NCBI RefSeq assembly: GCF_002243385.1
Contig: NZ_CP016199.1
Location: 1,435,106-1,473,714 of the forward strand
Reading direction: 5' to 3'
Length of the DNA stretch: 38,609 bases
DNA from: Mogibacterium pumilum
GTDB taxonomy: Bacteria; Bacillota; Clostridia; Peptostreptococcales; Anaerovoracaceae
Part shown: piece by piece, positions 1 to 7,663 of the stretch
How the letters are laid out: the number at the start of each line of letters is the position of its first letter
Position numbering within the stretch: the first letter of the stretch is position 1
Notes under the pieces: model-generated
The model's input: the letters and a program-made list of their open reading frames with translations, nothing else
Told to the model about the DNA's origin: nothing
Database searches by the model: none
Position numbers and translations under genes: made by a program

Positions 1-1
1 C

Positions 2-235
2 GGAGTTCCTCAGCTTGATGACAGATGCTCATTTGCCGAAGTCACGGAGATCATCTGCGGTGATTATGCAGATGAAGATATATGGTCATATATAAAGACT
101 GGTGAACCTGCTGATAAGGCTGGTGCATACGCTATCCAAGGCGGTTTTAGGAAATATATCAGAGAGTTTAGAGGCGATTACGAGAATGTCGTTGGGCTAC
201 CTTATAACAGGATAATCAGCGAACTTAATAAATAA
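2..235 (+). CDS. maf: Maf-family nucleotide pyrophosphatase, 3' fragment
   Basis: This is an open frame from the left edge to a TAA at 233-235, about 77 codons; the 5' part lies outside the window. The visible C-terminal part reads [15 protein letters not shown] followed by [11 protein letters not shown]. These are the two conserved C-terminal blocks of Maf/YhdE proteins, which hydrolyse non-canonical or modified nucleoside triphosphates (dTTP/UTP or m7GTP subfamilies) to monophosphates in the cytoplasm. The catalytic aspartate and N-terminal SSSPRR-type motif are outside the window, so the subfamily cannot be assigned. It converges on tenI, with a shared terminator between them. Family identification is firm; exact substrate is not. 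Confidence 0.9.
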   Translation, partial: GVPQLDDRCSFAEVTEIICGDYADEDIWSYIKTGEPADKAGAYAIQGGFRKYIREFRGDYENVVGLPYNRIISELNK

Positions 236-247
236 CATCAACGTAAA

Positions 248-283
248 TGGGGCTACACATTTCATATGGTAGCCCCACTTTTT
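248..283 (+). terminator. Terminator between maf and tenI
   Basis: A 9-bp perfect stem, TGGGGCTAC (248-256) with GTAGCCCCA (269-277), closes a 12-nt loop and is followed by CTTTTT. It is a good rho-independent terminator for maf. The T tract runs into the tenI stop codon (282-284). On the minus strand the stem is followed only by ATTTACG, so it would work more weakly as the end of the thi operon. Confidence 0.8.
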
Positions 284-839
284 ATAGCTTCATATAATAT
301 GACATTTGACACGCGCCACTTGCTCCAGCCGAGGCAACCTCTTCTATATTGAACTGATCAATTCCACCTATCGCATATACTGGTATGTCAACTTGCTCTA
401 CAATGCTTGTTAGAAAGTCTATACCACGTCCAGGAAACCCCCTCTTGCAGTCAGTTTCATAGATATGACCAGCAATTATGGCACTAGCACCAGAACCTCT
501 GACTCTAACCGACTCTTGAAGAGAATGAACTGAAACCCAGACAGGTAAGCCGTTCAAGTTTGCATCATTGGATTCATAATCAATGATTGATAATTGAACG
601 GTTGTGCCGAGTTCGCGAGCAACCTCATAATACTTGTTCACTACCAGTCTTACACAATGTAAATCGCAGAGCACCTTGATTTTATAAGCTAGTTTTCTAT
701 ATTCATCTTCAGAAAGATCTTTTTCTCTAAGTATTACGACATCAGGCTTTGAAGTTATAAACACCCTCTCAAGCTGTTCATAGAGCGGTCTCTCGGATAA
801 GTGGCGGTTCGTTACACAGATTTTTTTAAACGTACACAT
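282..839 (-). CDS. tenI: TenI-like thiazole tautomerase (ThiE/TenI family)
   Basis: The protein is 185 residues, a TIM-barrel of the ThiE/TenI superfamily. It carries LREK near residue 40, SVHSLQESV (103-111), GHIYETDCKRG (124-134) and IGGI (157-160). The GH(V/I)(F/Y)ETDCK(K/R)G block is the one I know from Bacillus subtilis TenI, which tautomerises the thiazole carboxylate phosphate made by ThiG; its catalytic histidine corresponds to H125. ThiE synthases instead carry a GPIFPT(S/T)TK-type block. The start ATG overlaps the end of thiH by 14 nt, so translation is coupled, and it is the last gene of the thi operon. It is about 20 residues shorter than B. subtilis TenI, ending soon after the last barrel strand. 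Thiamin phosphate synthase activity is less likely but not excluded. Confidence 0.8.
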   Translation of the reverse strand: MCTFKKICVTNRHLSERPLYEQLERVFITSKPDVVILREKDLSEDEYRKLAYKIKVLCDLHCVRLVVNKYYEVARELGTTVQLSIIDYESNDANLNGLPVWVSVHSLQESVRVRGSGASAIIAGHIYETDCKRGFPGRGIDFLTSIVEQVDIPVYAIGGIDQFNIEEVASAGASGACQMSYYMKL

Positions 840-2049
840 AATCGTTCATAACCGGCTGCATGCCGTGCCCCTTAAGCGCCTTACAGATTTCTTCAACGGA
901 TCTACCATCAGCAATTTCAAACTGATTATCACCAGAACTCGTTTCATCATCGCTATGGCTACCGATTCCAGTATCCACACCTGCTGAGATTTTTGTAGCA
1001 GTTATACCCATGACATTATCTCTGAATCCAGCTCGCTCACGAGTTGAAATGGTCATCGCAGCAAACGGAAGGAAAATCCTATATGCGGAAATAACTTGAA
1101 GCAGTTGGCGTTCTCCCACAATCTCATTATTCTGATTCGGTGTGAACATCGCCCCTTCATCGTTATTGCTGATGATTGGCCTCAGTCTTGGACATGAAAG
1201 CGAAATCTCTGCCCATGGATACTTGCGCTGAATTAGATATGCATGAAGTCCTGTCGCTAAAGCATCTTTTCTAAAATTATCAAGTCCTAGAAGTGCCGCA
1301 AATCCTACGCCCCTCATACCGCCCATAAGCGCTCTCTCCTGGGCATTAAACCTATATGGGAAAACCCTCTTGTGTCCAGCTAGGTGAAGCCTCTCATATT
1401 CATCGGAATTATACGTCTCTTGAAAGACAGTTACGTAGTCAGCTCCGCACGACTTTAGATACGCATACTCATCCGAGTTCATCGGGTATACCTCAATCCC
1501 GATGTTCTTGAAGTATCTTCTGCCAATTTTACACGCTTCACCGATATATTCTATATCTGACTTACTCCTACTTTCCCCTGTTAAAATTAGTATCTCTTCA
1601 AGCCCGGTTTTCGCTATAGCCTTCATTTCCTTCTCTATCTCGTCCGCGCATAACTTTGCTCTATGAATTTTATTATGGCAGTTGAAACCGCAGTACACAC
1701 AGTAGTTCTCGCAGTAATTTGATATGTATAAAGGTGTAAATAGATTTACGACATTACCGAAGTGTTTCCTCCTCTCGATACTAGCTTTCTTGGCGATTTG
1801 CTCTAAGTACTTTTCTGCTGCTGGAGATAGCAGTGCCTTGAAATCATCGATACTGCATCTATCCGACTTAATAGCACGCACTACATCTGATTCGCTGTAT
1901 ACCAAAGGGTTATATGAATTAATTTCGGCTATAACCCTATCAAACGTATCATGAGGAATAATCTCCATCCCTTCCATATATGCCATATGGTCAGTGCGTG
2001 GTCTCATTTTCTCACTACCAGATGACTCCATATGTTTCACATCATTCAT
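826..2049 (-). CDS. thiH: 2-iminoacetate synthase ThiH (radical SAM tyrosine lyase)
   Basis: The protein has 407 residues, usual for the clostridial/enteric ThiH form. The radical SAM cluster motif is CENYCVYCGF (C113, C117, C120), in the NYCxxxCxYCGF context typical of ThiH and its relatives HydG and BioB. ThiH cleaves tyrosine to dehydroglycine (iminoacetate) and p-cresol, supplying the C2-N unit of the thiazole ring to ThiG; this is the anaerobic alternative to ThiO. The ATG at 2047-2049 is preceded by GGAGGATTAAGAT, a clear ribosome site, and sits 3 nt after the thiG stop. HydG is a possible confusion because hydABC is also in the window. Its place directly after thiG and before tenI, and its length, favour ThiH. 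Confidence 0.93.
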   Translation of the reverse strand: MNDVKHMESSGSEKMRPRTDHMAYMEGMEIIPHDTFDRVIAEINSYNPLVYSESDVVRAIKSDRCSIDDFKALLSPAAEKYLEQIAKKASIERRKHFGNVVNLFTPLYISNYCENYCVYCGFNCHNKIHRAKLCADEIEKEMKAIAKTGLEEILILTGESRSKSDIEYIGEACKIGRRYFKNIGIEVYPMNSDEYAYLKSCGADYVTVFQETYNSDEYERLHLAGHKRVFPYRFNAQERALMGGMRGVGFAALLGLDNFRKDALATGLHAYLIQRKYPWAEISLSCPRLRPIISNNDEGAMFTPNQNNEIVGERQLLQVISAYRIFLPFAAMTISTRERAGFRDNVMGITATKISAGVDTGIGSHSDDETSSGDNQFEIADGRSVEEICKALKGHGMQPVMNDYVYV

Positions 2050-2052
2050 ATC

Positions 2053-2817
2053 TTAATCCTCCAGAAATCCAGTAAGCGGTGACGAGGCAACTCCGCCATC
2101 TTTCACTATGCGTCCAAGGCCTGCAAGGTATGCTGCTCTGCCTGCCTTAATGGCCCTTCCGAAAGCTCCAGCCATGCCTGCTACGTCTTTCGCTGTCGCA
2201 ATAGCAGTGTTCGCCATAATCGCACTCACGCCCATTTCCATCGCTTCACAAGCCTGCGATGGTGAGCCTATTCCGGCATCTACTATGATAGGAATATCTA
2301 TTTCATCAACGAGAATTTTGATTATATCCTTTGTTACGAGCCCTCTATTCGATCCAATAGGAGCAGCGAGTGGCATAATCGTTGAAGCACCAGCATCTAC
2401 GAGTGCTCTCGCAACGTTGAGGTCAGGGTACATATAAGGCATTACTACAAACCCTTCTTTTGCCAAAATCTCTGTCGCTCGTATAGTCTCGTAATTATCC
2501 GGGAACAAATACTTCGAATCCTTGATGACTTCAATTTTGACGAAGTCACCGCAGCCGAGCTCCCTAGCTAGCCTTGCAATTCTGACAGCCTCCTCAGCAT
2601 TTCTAGCTCCTGAAGTATTTGGAAGCAATGTAACATTATCTGGAATATACTCAAGTATATTCTGAACATCCGTATTAGCTCTTCTAACTGAGAGTGTAAT
2701 CATCTCAGCCCCCGCCTGCTCGACAGCAGCACGGATTAACTCTATATCGTATTTGCCTGAACCTAGTATGAATCTCGAATTGAATTCATGACCACCAATA
2801 ACTAATTTATCATTCAT
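2053..2817 (-). CDS. thiG: Thiazole synthase ThiG
   Basis: The protein has 254 residues, the full family length, with a (beta/alpha)8 fold. It condenses 1-deoxy-D-xylulose 5-phosphate, dehydroglycine and ThiS thiocarboxylate sulfur into the thiazole phosphate carboxylate. Visible blocks are RFILGSGKY near residue 16, [14 protein letters not shown] (65-78), DFVKIEVI with the Schiff-base lysine at K94, and the phosphate-binding [10 protein letters not shown] near the C-terminus. The ATG has AAAGGAG about 8 nt upstream. It lies between thiF (102-nt gap) and thiH (3-nt gap) in the thi operon. Confidence 0.97.
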   Translation of the reverse strand: MNDKLVIGGHEFNSRFILGSGKYDIELIRAAVEQAGAEMITLSVRRANTDVQNILEYIPDNVTLLPNTSGARNAEEAVRIARLARELGCGDFVKIEVIKDSKYLFPDNYETIRATEILAKEGFVVMPYMYPDLNVARALVDAGASTIMPLAAPIGSNRGLVTKDIIKILVDEIDIPIIVDAGIGSPSQACEAMEMGVSAIMANTAIATAKDVAGMAGAFGRAIKAGRAAYLAGLGRIVKDGGVASSPLTGFLED

Positions 2818-2919
2818 TATGTGCTCCTTTTAATTTAAACAACCATTGTATATACGTATGACCAAAATCCCGTTATCCCAATTACATCTAAAAATTCTCA
2901 ATGTCCGATAAAGTCCCGA

Positions 2920-3582
2920 TTAAATATTATCCACTCCTAGAACCTGTCCCATCACGAGATTTGCCTGATGACCTGCACAGACAGCAACCCTTGGAGCCAT
3001 TAGTCCAATGCCATCACCTACATCCGTATGTTCGTCACCGCATATGAATAACCTATCCATGATGCGTCTGGACTTTATTTCATTTGCACTCCCATACCCA
3101 GCCATTCCCGATCCTGAAATCACAATTGGTCCATTTTCAACTGAGAGGAGTGAATCTATAAGCATCGCCTTTGACTCGGCTCCATCAAATGCCTCGCACA
3201 CAATATCATAACCTCCAAATATCTCATCGCAGTTATCCGCCACTACTCGAACACAGTCTGTAGTTACTTTCATGTAAGGATTAATCTCCATGAGAATTTC
3301 CTTTATAGCATCAACTTTTCGTGAACCAATATGTGTAATGGTATATACTTGCCTATTAAGATTCGTTATATCTACGATATCGAAGTCAACAATATGAAGG
3401 TGTCCTACTCCGCTTCTAGCGAGTATAACGGCGATATTTGAACCGAGACCACCCGCACCTGCAATGGCCACCCTTGCTCGCTTTAACTTCTGATGGACAT
3501 CCTTTGAAAATCTATCGTCCTTAGCCTTTTCAAGCTCACTCGAACTCGGCGACTTCGTAGTAGAAAATTTAAAATTTACCAT
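2920..3582 (-). CDS. thiF: ThiF-family ThiS adenylyltransferase
   Basis: This is a 220-residue E1-like adenylyltransferase. The nucleotide-binding GAGGLGSN begins near residue 42, followed by VDFDIVDITNLNRQ, which holds the acidic and Arg residues typical of ThiF/MoeB. It activates the ThiS C-terminal carboxylate with ATP before sulfur transfer. It is the short ThiF form seen in Clostridia, and I see no C-terminal CxxC zinc pairs as in E. coli ThiF/MoeB. The ATG starts 3 nt after the thiS stop; its ribosome site is GGGAGGAGG, made by the Gly-Gly-Gly codons that end thiS. Coupling of thiS and thiF translation is therefore built into the sequence. Confidence 0.93.
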   Translation of the reverse strand: MVNFKFSTTKSPSSSELEKAKDDRFSKDVHQKLKRARVAIAGAGGLGSNIAVILARSGVGHLHIVDFDIVDITNLNRQVYTITHIGSRKVDAIKEILMEINPYMKVTTDCVRVVADNCDEIFGGYDIVCEAFDGAESKAMLIDSLLSVENGPIVISGSGMAGYGSANEIKSRRIMDRLFICGDEHTDVGDGIGLMAPRVAVCAGHQANLVMGQVLGVDNI

Positions 3583-3585
3583 TGT

Positions 3586-3783
3586 TTAACCTCCTCCCAT
3601 GAAACAAACTATTTCTATCTTGTCACCGTCATTTATTAGAGTATCTTTATAGTTTTTCTTAGGTACAATCTCACCAAGCCTCTCTATCGCAATACGCGAT
3701 GTGCTGTATGAGAGCGATGTCACGAGGTCTTGTACTGTCATACCAGAAGTGTATTCAATTTCCATGCCGTTTACCTTGATCAA
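3586..3783 (-). CDS. thiS: Sulfur carrier protein ThiS
   Basis: A small ubiquitin-like protein ending in FMGGG, the diglycine tail that ThiF adenylates and that carries sulfur to ThiG as a thiocarboxylate. The N-terminus IKVNGMEIEY is the usual first strand. I place the start at TTG 3783, preceded by AAAGGTGGTGAG at ideal spacing. This gives 65 residues, the normal length. An in-frame ATG six codons upstream (3801) would give 71 residues, but it has no Shine-Dalgarno sequence and its first codons are the ribosome site itself. First gene of the thi operon, directly behind the riboswitch. Confidence 0.92.
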   Translation of the reverse strand: MIKVNGMEIEYTSGMTVQDLVTSLSYSTSRIAIERLGEIVPKKNYKDTLINDGDKIEIVCFMGGG

Positions 3784-3878
3784 AGTCTCACCACCTTTCA
3801 TAGTAGTCTTTATTATTTGCCTAGTTCCCTTGATTCATTTATTAGCTGACATCATAAGTTATTTAACCCTGTGGCAAC

Positions 3879-3940
3879 AAAAAAGGCCACACGAAGCTTT
3901 ACACCCAAGGTGGTGTACCCCTTCGTATGACCTCTCATAC
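3879..3940 (-). ncRNA. Probable HMP-PP riboswitch (thiS motif) with embedded terminator
   Basis: On the minus strand, right after the promoter and right before thiS, a 12-bp stem GGTCATACGAAG (3932-3921) / CTTCGTGTGGCC (3896-3885, two G-U pairs) is followed by six U (3884-3879). Above it are a 3x3 internal loop (GGG 3920-3918, AAG 3899-3897), a 6-bp stem TACACC/GGTGTA (3917-3912 / 3905-3900) and the 6-nt loop ACCTTG. A competing hairpin GTATGA-GAGG-TCATAC (3940-3925) would take up part of the terminator's 5' arm. Position before thiS, small size and an aptamer inside an intrinsic terminator match the published description of HMP-PP riboswitches, formerly the thiS motif. I matched architecture and context, not a covariance model. 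The alternative is a plain attenuator. Confidence 0.72.
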
Positions 3941-3950
3941 TCTATCTATA

Positions 3951-3978
3951 ATTGTACTAGACAGAGATACATTGTCAA
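3951..3978 (-). promoter_or_regulatory. Promoter of the thi operon
   Basis: On the minus strand there is a perfect -35 TTGACA (3978-3973), a 16-bp spacer and -10 TACAAT (3956-3951). Transcription would start near 3944, only a few bases before the regulatory hairpins, which leaves no room for a full TPP riboswitch. Confidence 0.75.
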
Positions 3979-3992
3979 TAAAAAACTTGACC

Positions 3993-4021
3993 CTAAACTA
4001 TTACAATTAATAATAGTTTAG
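3993..4021. repeat. 11-bp perfect inverted repeat upstream of the thi promoter
   Basis: CTAAACTATTA (3993-4003) and TAATAGTTTAG (4011-4021) are perfect inverted copies around a 7-nt AT-rich loop. On the minus strand the arm is followed by GGTCAAG and then six T, immediately before the -35 box. It could be a weak second terminator blocking read-through into the thi operon, or a binding site for a dimeric regulator. The sequence does not decide between these. Confidence 0.5.
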
Positions 4022-4176
4022 CCTTTATTGATTAAAACAAGAACCTATTTTGCATGGAGTATCCGAGTTACCTGCCTAATTTTAACAATGTATTTCTTAT
4101 CTAATAATACCGATTAGAAATATAATCCACATAGAATGAAAATATTCTATTACTATTCATCATCAATTATAAAACG
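4022..4176. other. AT-rich intergenic stretch without a recognisable feature
   Basis: This is the rest of the 3802-4219 non-coding region between the thi and antiporter operons. I see no ORF with a ribosome site and no tRNA. The only structure is a short imperfect dyad, TCTAAT...ATTAGA, near 4100-4120. Confidence 0.5.
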
Positions 4177-4205
4177 CCAGTTGCTAAGTGAAACAACTGG
4201 TTTTT
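4177..4205 (-). terminator. Terminator of the antiporter operon
   Basis: CCAGTTG (4177-4183) pairs perfectly with CAACTGG (4194-4200). On the minus strand it follows the stop at 4220 and is trailed by CGTTTTATAA. On the plus strand it is trailed by five T. It is likely bidirectional and ends the Mrp/Mbh-type operon. Confidence 0.7.
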
Positions 4206-4219
4206 ACTATTTAATTCAT

Positions 4220-5959
4220 CTACTTAATGTAGATTATAGCGATTAGGGTAATAAGTGCAAACATCGAAACAGATATTTCAATTACGATTCCGATATCACG
4301 ATCTTCATTCTCAAAAGATATATTTCTAATCACACTGCTCTTTGAGTTTTCAGTCCACTTATATGGATTCCCTAGTCTCTCGCCAAAGAAATGGACGAAG
4401 TTCAGTGACTTACTGTCTGCCCAGGCCGTAAATCTATTAAGACCGATTGAAATAGTAGTAACGAGCTTTGCCATCGGCTTTCTGAAGAACCAGTCAAAAT
4501 CTAATGACAGTTCATCGTGCGGAAGCATCTTAACTCTGAAAATCCAGAACACTAGAGTAGCTCCAGCAAATAGTATCACGTACTCAAGCACATGATCCAC
4601 ACTAAACGGATGCACATCTATGCGATATGGCATGATTCTGTATAAGAGTGACGGATATACACCGACAATCACGCACCCCAGAGCACCTATAATCATTCCA
4701 ATCCTCATGCTCACAGGAATTGGTTTCACCTCAAACTCACTTCTTGACTTACCAAAGAACACAAACCAGTTCACCTTGAGTGCAACTGAAAGCCACGTTC
4801 CAATAGATGTAACCGTAAGCATCAGTCCAGCAATCTCATGACCACCAGCATTAACCGCATGCATCACGACAGCCTTAGAAGCAAATCCATTTAGGAAAGG
4901 AATTCCAGCTATCGATAGAGATGCGATAAGGAATGCCCAAGCTGTAATAGGCATTTTCTCTCTTAACCCGCCGAGCTCCGTGATTTTTCTCTTGCCAGTT
5001 GCCATTATGACAGCTCCAGAGCACATCATAAGTACTCCCTTGTAAAAGATATTGTTGAATGCATGAGCCGCTGCTCCGTCGACTCCCCATGCTCCGCCAA
5101 TCGCGAGCGATGCGACCATATAGCCTAGCTGTGACATGATGTGATAGCTAAACAGCCTACGAAGATCATTCTCGAGGAAGGCCATTAAGACTCCATAGAG
5201 TGCCATAAACACGCCAACGTACAAGAGAGCCTCTGTACCAGCAAAAATCCTAATCATAGCGTAAATACCAAGCTTAGTGGTATATCCACACATGTATACT
5301 GTTCCTGCAATCGTTGACTCAGGATAAGAATCTGAAATCCATGAGTTAAAGGGCGGAACTACTGCATTTACACCAACTCCTATTAGAACGAACCAGAAAG
5401 CAGCCGAACCGCCAGCAGCTGTGAATTTCGGAATTTCGAGAGAATTCGTATGAGCCGCGTGAAGCAGGAATCCAACGAGAAGCATATTCCCGCCAAATGC
5501 ATGCATCAGAAGATATCTAAGTGCTGATCTGGACGAACGTCTTGAATGATTTGCATATATCAGATATGCCGCACTAAACGCAGCAACCTCCCAGAACACG
5601 ATTAATGTGATTATATCGCCCGCTAAGGTAGCAGCTATAATGCTTCCACCATATATAACCGAGAGTCCTTTTTCCCATTTATCCTGTATGTCAAATGAAT
5701 AAATTGAATTGATAACCGTAATTATGCCGAAAATGATTATAAACATCATCGATAGCCCATCAACATGAATCATCTCCAGCTTGATATCAGGTGTAATCTC
5801 ATATACTAGACAACTGCTACTGTTAAGGGTAAATAATCCAAGCATTCCGGATGCAGCAGCAATCAAGGCACAAGGCTCTCTAAACTTATCAGGTAGAATG
5901 AGAATAAGCGCACCTATTAGAATCATCAGGAGGCCTGGGTGAAAATTATTTAGCATCAT
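4220..5959 (-). CDS. ND4/ND5-like antiporter subunit, third copy, altered channel residues
   Basis: This is a 579-residue polytopic membrane protein of the proton-translocating NADH-quinone oxidoreductase / MrpA-MrpD family, with about 14 hydrophobic segments and a loop-rich C-terminal third. The TM5 glutamate is kept (E124 in VFWEVAAFSAAYL) and so is the TM8 lysine (K229 in TTKLGIYAM). The TM7 motif normally written GxxxKAGxxPFHxWLP instead reads GVGVNAVVPPFNSW. The lysine is therefore N198 and the histidine N205. It is the last gene of the operon and overlaps the preceding 68-codon gene by 14 nt. Compared with its two paralogues upstream it is the most diverged. It may conduct ions differently or be structural; the sequence alone cannot tell. 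Confidence 0.85.
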   Translation of the reverse strand: MMLNNFHPGLLMILIGALILILPDKFREPCALIAAASGMLGLFTLNSSSCLVYEITPDIKLEMIHVDGLSMMFIIIFGIITVINSIYSFDIQDKWEKGLSVIYGGSIIAATLAGDIITLIVFWEVAAFSAAYLIYANHSRRSSRSALRYLLMHAFGGNMLLVGFLLHAAHTNSLEIPKFTAAGGSAAFWFVLIGVGVNAVVPPFNSWISDSYPESTIAGTVYMCGYTTKLGIYAMIRIFAGTEALLYVGVFMALYGVLMAFLENDLRRLFSYHIMSQLGYMVASLAIGGAWGVDGAAAHAFNNIFYKGVLMMCSGAVIMATGKRKITELGGLREKMPITAWAFLIASLSIAGIPFLNGFASKAVVMHAVNAGGHEIAGLMLTVTSIGTWLSVALKVNWFVFFGKSRSEFEVKPIPVSMRIGMIIGALGCVIVGVYPSLLYRIMPYRIDVHPFSVDHVLEYVILFAGATLVFWIFRVKMLPHDELSLDFDWFFRKPMAKLVTTISIGLNRFTAWADSKSLNFVHFFGERLGNPYKWTENSKSSVIRNISFENEDRDIGIVIEISVSMFALITLIAIIYIK

Positions 5960-6152
5960 CCACCCTCCTCTCTAAATGTGCTGTCTCTAAAGAGGCATTC
6001 TGTAGAAGCTCCCTCTCTTCGCTTATCTCTATATCCTCGTAATAGTTCACATTACGACGAATAAGCTTATTTAATATAACCTTACTCATAATCACTAATG
6101 CCACAGAACCAGCAAGCGAAAGGAAGATGTAATGTAATATTTCGTTTAGCAT
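5946..6152 (-). CDS. Small membrane protein in the antiporter operon, unknown
   Basis: A 68-residue protein with one hydrophobic segment (about residues 7-30) followed by a basic patch (KLIRR) and a highly charged, acidic C-terminal tail. I do not recognise a family. The start overlaps the end of the upstream antiporter subunit by 7 nt and its end overlaps the next subunit by 14 nt. It is thus translationally coupled between two ND4/5-like genes and almost certainly real. A role as an accessory or assembly subunit is inferred only from position. Confidence 0.75.
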   Translation of the reverse strand: MLNEILHYIFLSLAGSVALVIMSKVILNKLIRRNVNYYEDIEISEERELLQNASLETAHLERRVDDAK

Positions 6153-7663
6153 AGTACACCTCCCACATGAGCAAACACCGTTTCACCTGTGCTCATCGCA
6201 AAATCTAGCAGATGAAGTCCGAAGTTCGGTGCAACACCTAGGATTATCGATATTGTCGCAGTAATTAGCAGCGGAACCAGCATCATCTTGCTCGATTCAC
6301 CGTATGTGCTGAACTCTGGATTAACTGGCACTTTCTTAAAAGCAATCAGAACTACTGGCATCAGGTATGTAAGCGCAAGGATAGCACTCACTATCAAGGT
6401 TGCTCCAAATAGTAGCTGCCCTGTCTTAAGCGCACCCATGATGATATTTGCCTTACTTACAAATCCCACAAAGAACGGGAAGCCTGCAATTCCAAGTGAT
6501 GCAACTGTAAAGGCGCTCATCGTCACCGGCATTCTCCTTCCAAGTCCGACCATCTCGCTGATATCTTTTTTGTGAGTTGTAACAAATATGGCTCCGGCAC
6601 ACATAAATAGCGTAATTTTCATAAACGCATGAGCAACGAGGTGATATAGAGCCCCTGCTGTACTTAGCGGAGACAGAATAGCTATTCCGAGTACGATATA
6701 AGATAGCTGTCCTATGGTTGAAAATGCCAGTCTAGCCTTTAGATTATCTTTCTTAAGTGCTATCAGCGATGATATTAGAATCGTCACGACTGCCATCCAA
6801 GCTAGTATAGTCGCACCACCGCACTCTCTAGCTAGCTTAGGGCCAAATACATAGAGGACCACTCTTAGCGTTGCGAATGCTCCAGCTTTTACAACTACTA
6901 CCGCATGTAGAAGTGCACTTACAGGAGTAGGCGCAACCATCGCTGCAGGAAGCCAGCTATGAAACGGCATAACACCTGCCTTAACGATTCCTGCTCCTAT
7001 CATCATCATAAATACAACTAGTGACCAAGTCGCTGGCAGCATGCTTTTATCTAGGAAGCCACCTGGTTTAAAGTCCATTGTTCCAGATACCGAATATACG
7101 ATAACCATAGCAGCAAAGAATATCTGTCCGCTGATAAGCGTATATGCGAGATACTTTCTACCAGATCTCGTACCCTCCGCATCACGATAATGAACAACTA
7201 GCGGGTAAGTAGCGATGGTTAGCACTTCGAAAAATATGAAGAATGTAATCATATTTGCCGCAAAGCAAATGCCCATCGCAGCCGATAAACACATCGCAAA
7301 CGAAGCATAGTATCCAGTTTGATTCTTTTCTCCATGGCCTCTCATATATCCAACAGAATATATTGACGTAAGCAACCATAACGTCGATGCACTGCACGCA
7401 AAGACGATTCCGGCAGTGTCCACATTTAAAGCAAAATCTACATCATTAACTATTCTGAAAAGTTCTAGTTTGATAGTATGTCCAGCCAAAACAGCAGGTA
7501 CCATAGAATATACCAGTACGATTTTGATTATAGCTGCTGTAAAAGTAATCGCTTCTCTAACATTTTCTTTGATGCGCTCTCCGAGCACATAGATTAACCC
7601 AGACGCACATAGTGAAACGAGAATTGCAAGAAGCGGGCGTAGATTTAGAGCAATCAAGTTCAT
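6146..7663 (-). CDS. MrpA/MrpD-type (ND5-like) proton-translocating antiporter subunit
   Basis: The protein has 505 residues and about 14 membrane segments. The channel residues of the ND2/4/5 family are all visible: E146 in FFEVLTIATYPL (TM5), K228 and H235 in GIVKAGVMPFHSWLP (TM7) and K259 in VVVVKAGAF (TM8). The stretch MVAPTPVSALLHA is the form found in MrpA/NuoL-like proteins. It is expected to move H+ against Na+ or K+ as part of a membrane complex. Its ATG overlaps the end of the preceding mrpD by 4 nt (ATGA). It lacks the long C-terminal MbhD/MbhE extension of classical MrpA; those domains are separate genes upstream, as in Mbh-type operons. Confidence 0.88.
   Translation of the reverse strand: MNLIALNLRPLLAILVSLCASGLIYVLGERIKENVREAITFTAAIIKIVLVYSMVPAVLAGHTIKLELFRIVNDVDFALNVDTAGIVFACSASTLWLLTSIYSVGYMRGHGEKNQTGYYASFAMCLSAAMGICFAANMITFFIFFEVLTIATYPLVVHYRDAEGTRSGRKYLAYTLISGQIFFAAMVIVYSVSGTMDFKPGGFLDKSMLPATWSLVVFMMMIGAGIVKAGVMPFHSWLPAAMVAPTPVSALLHAVVVVKAGAFATLRVVLYVFGPKLARECGGATILAWMAVVTILISSLIALKKDNLKARLAFSTIGQLSYIVLGIAILSPLSTAGALYHLVAHAFMKITLFMCAGAIFVTTHKKDISEMVGLGRRMPVTMSAFTVASLGIAGFPFFVGFVSKANIIMGALKTGQLLFGATLIVSAILALTYLMPVVLIAFKKVPVNPEFSTYGESSKMMLVPLLITATISIILGVAPNFGLHLLDFAMSTGETVFAHVGGVLC

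Noticed and set aside
826-2049. HydG (hydrogenase maturase) instead of ThiH
   Set aside because: Both are radical SAM tyrosine lyases, but this gene is in the thi operon between thiG and tenI and has ThiH length, without the long HydG C-terminal CxxC-containing domain.
3802-3990. TPP riboswitch upstream of the thi operon
   Set aside because: I looked for the CUGAGA and ACCUGAU...AGGGA consensus blocks on the minus strand and saw neither; the promoter also leaves only ~60 nt before the terminator.
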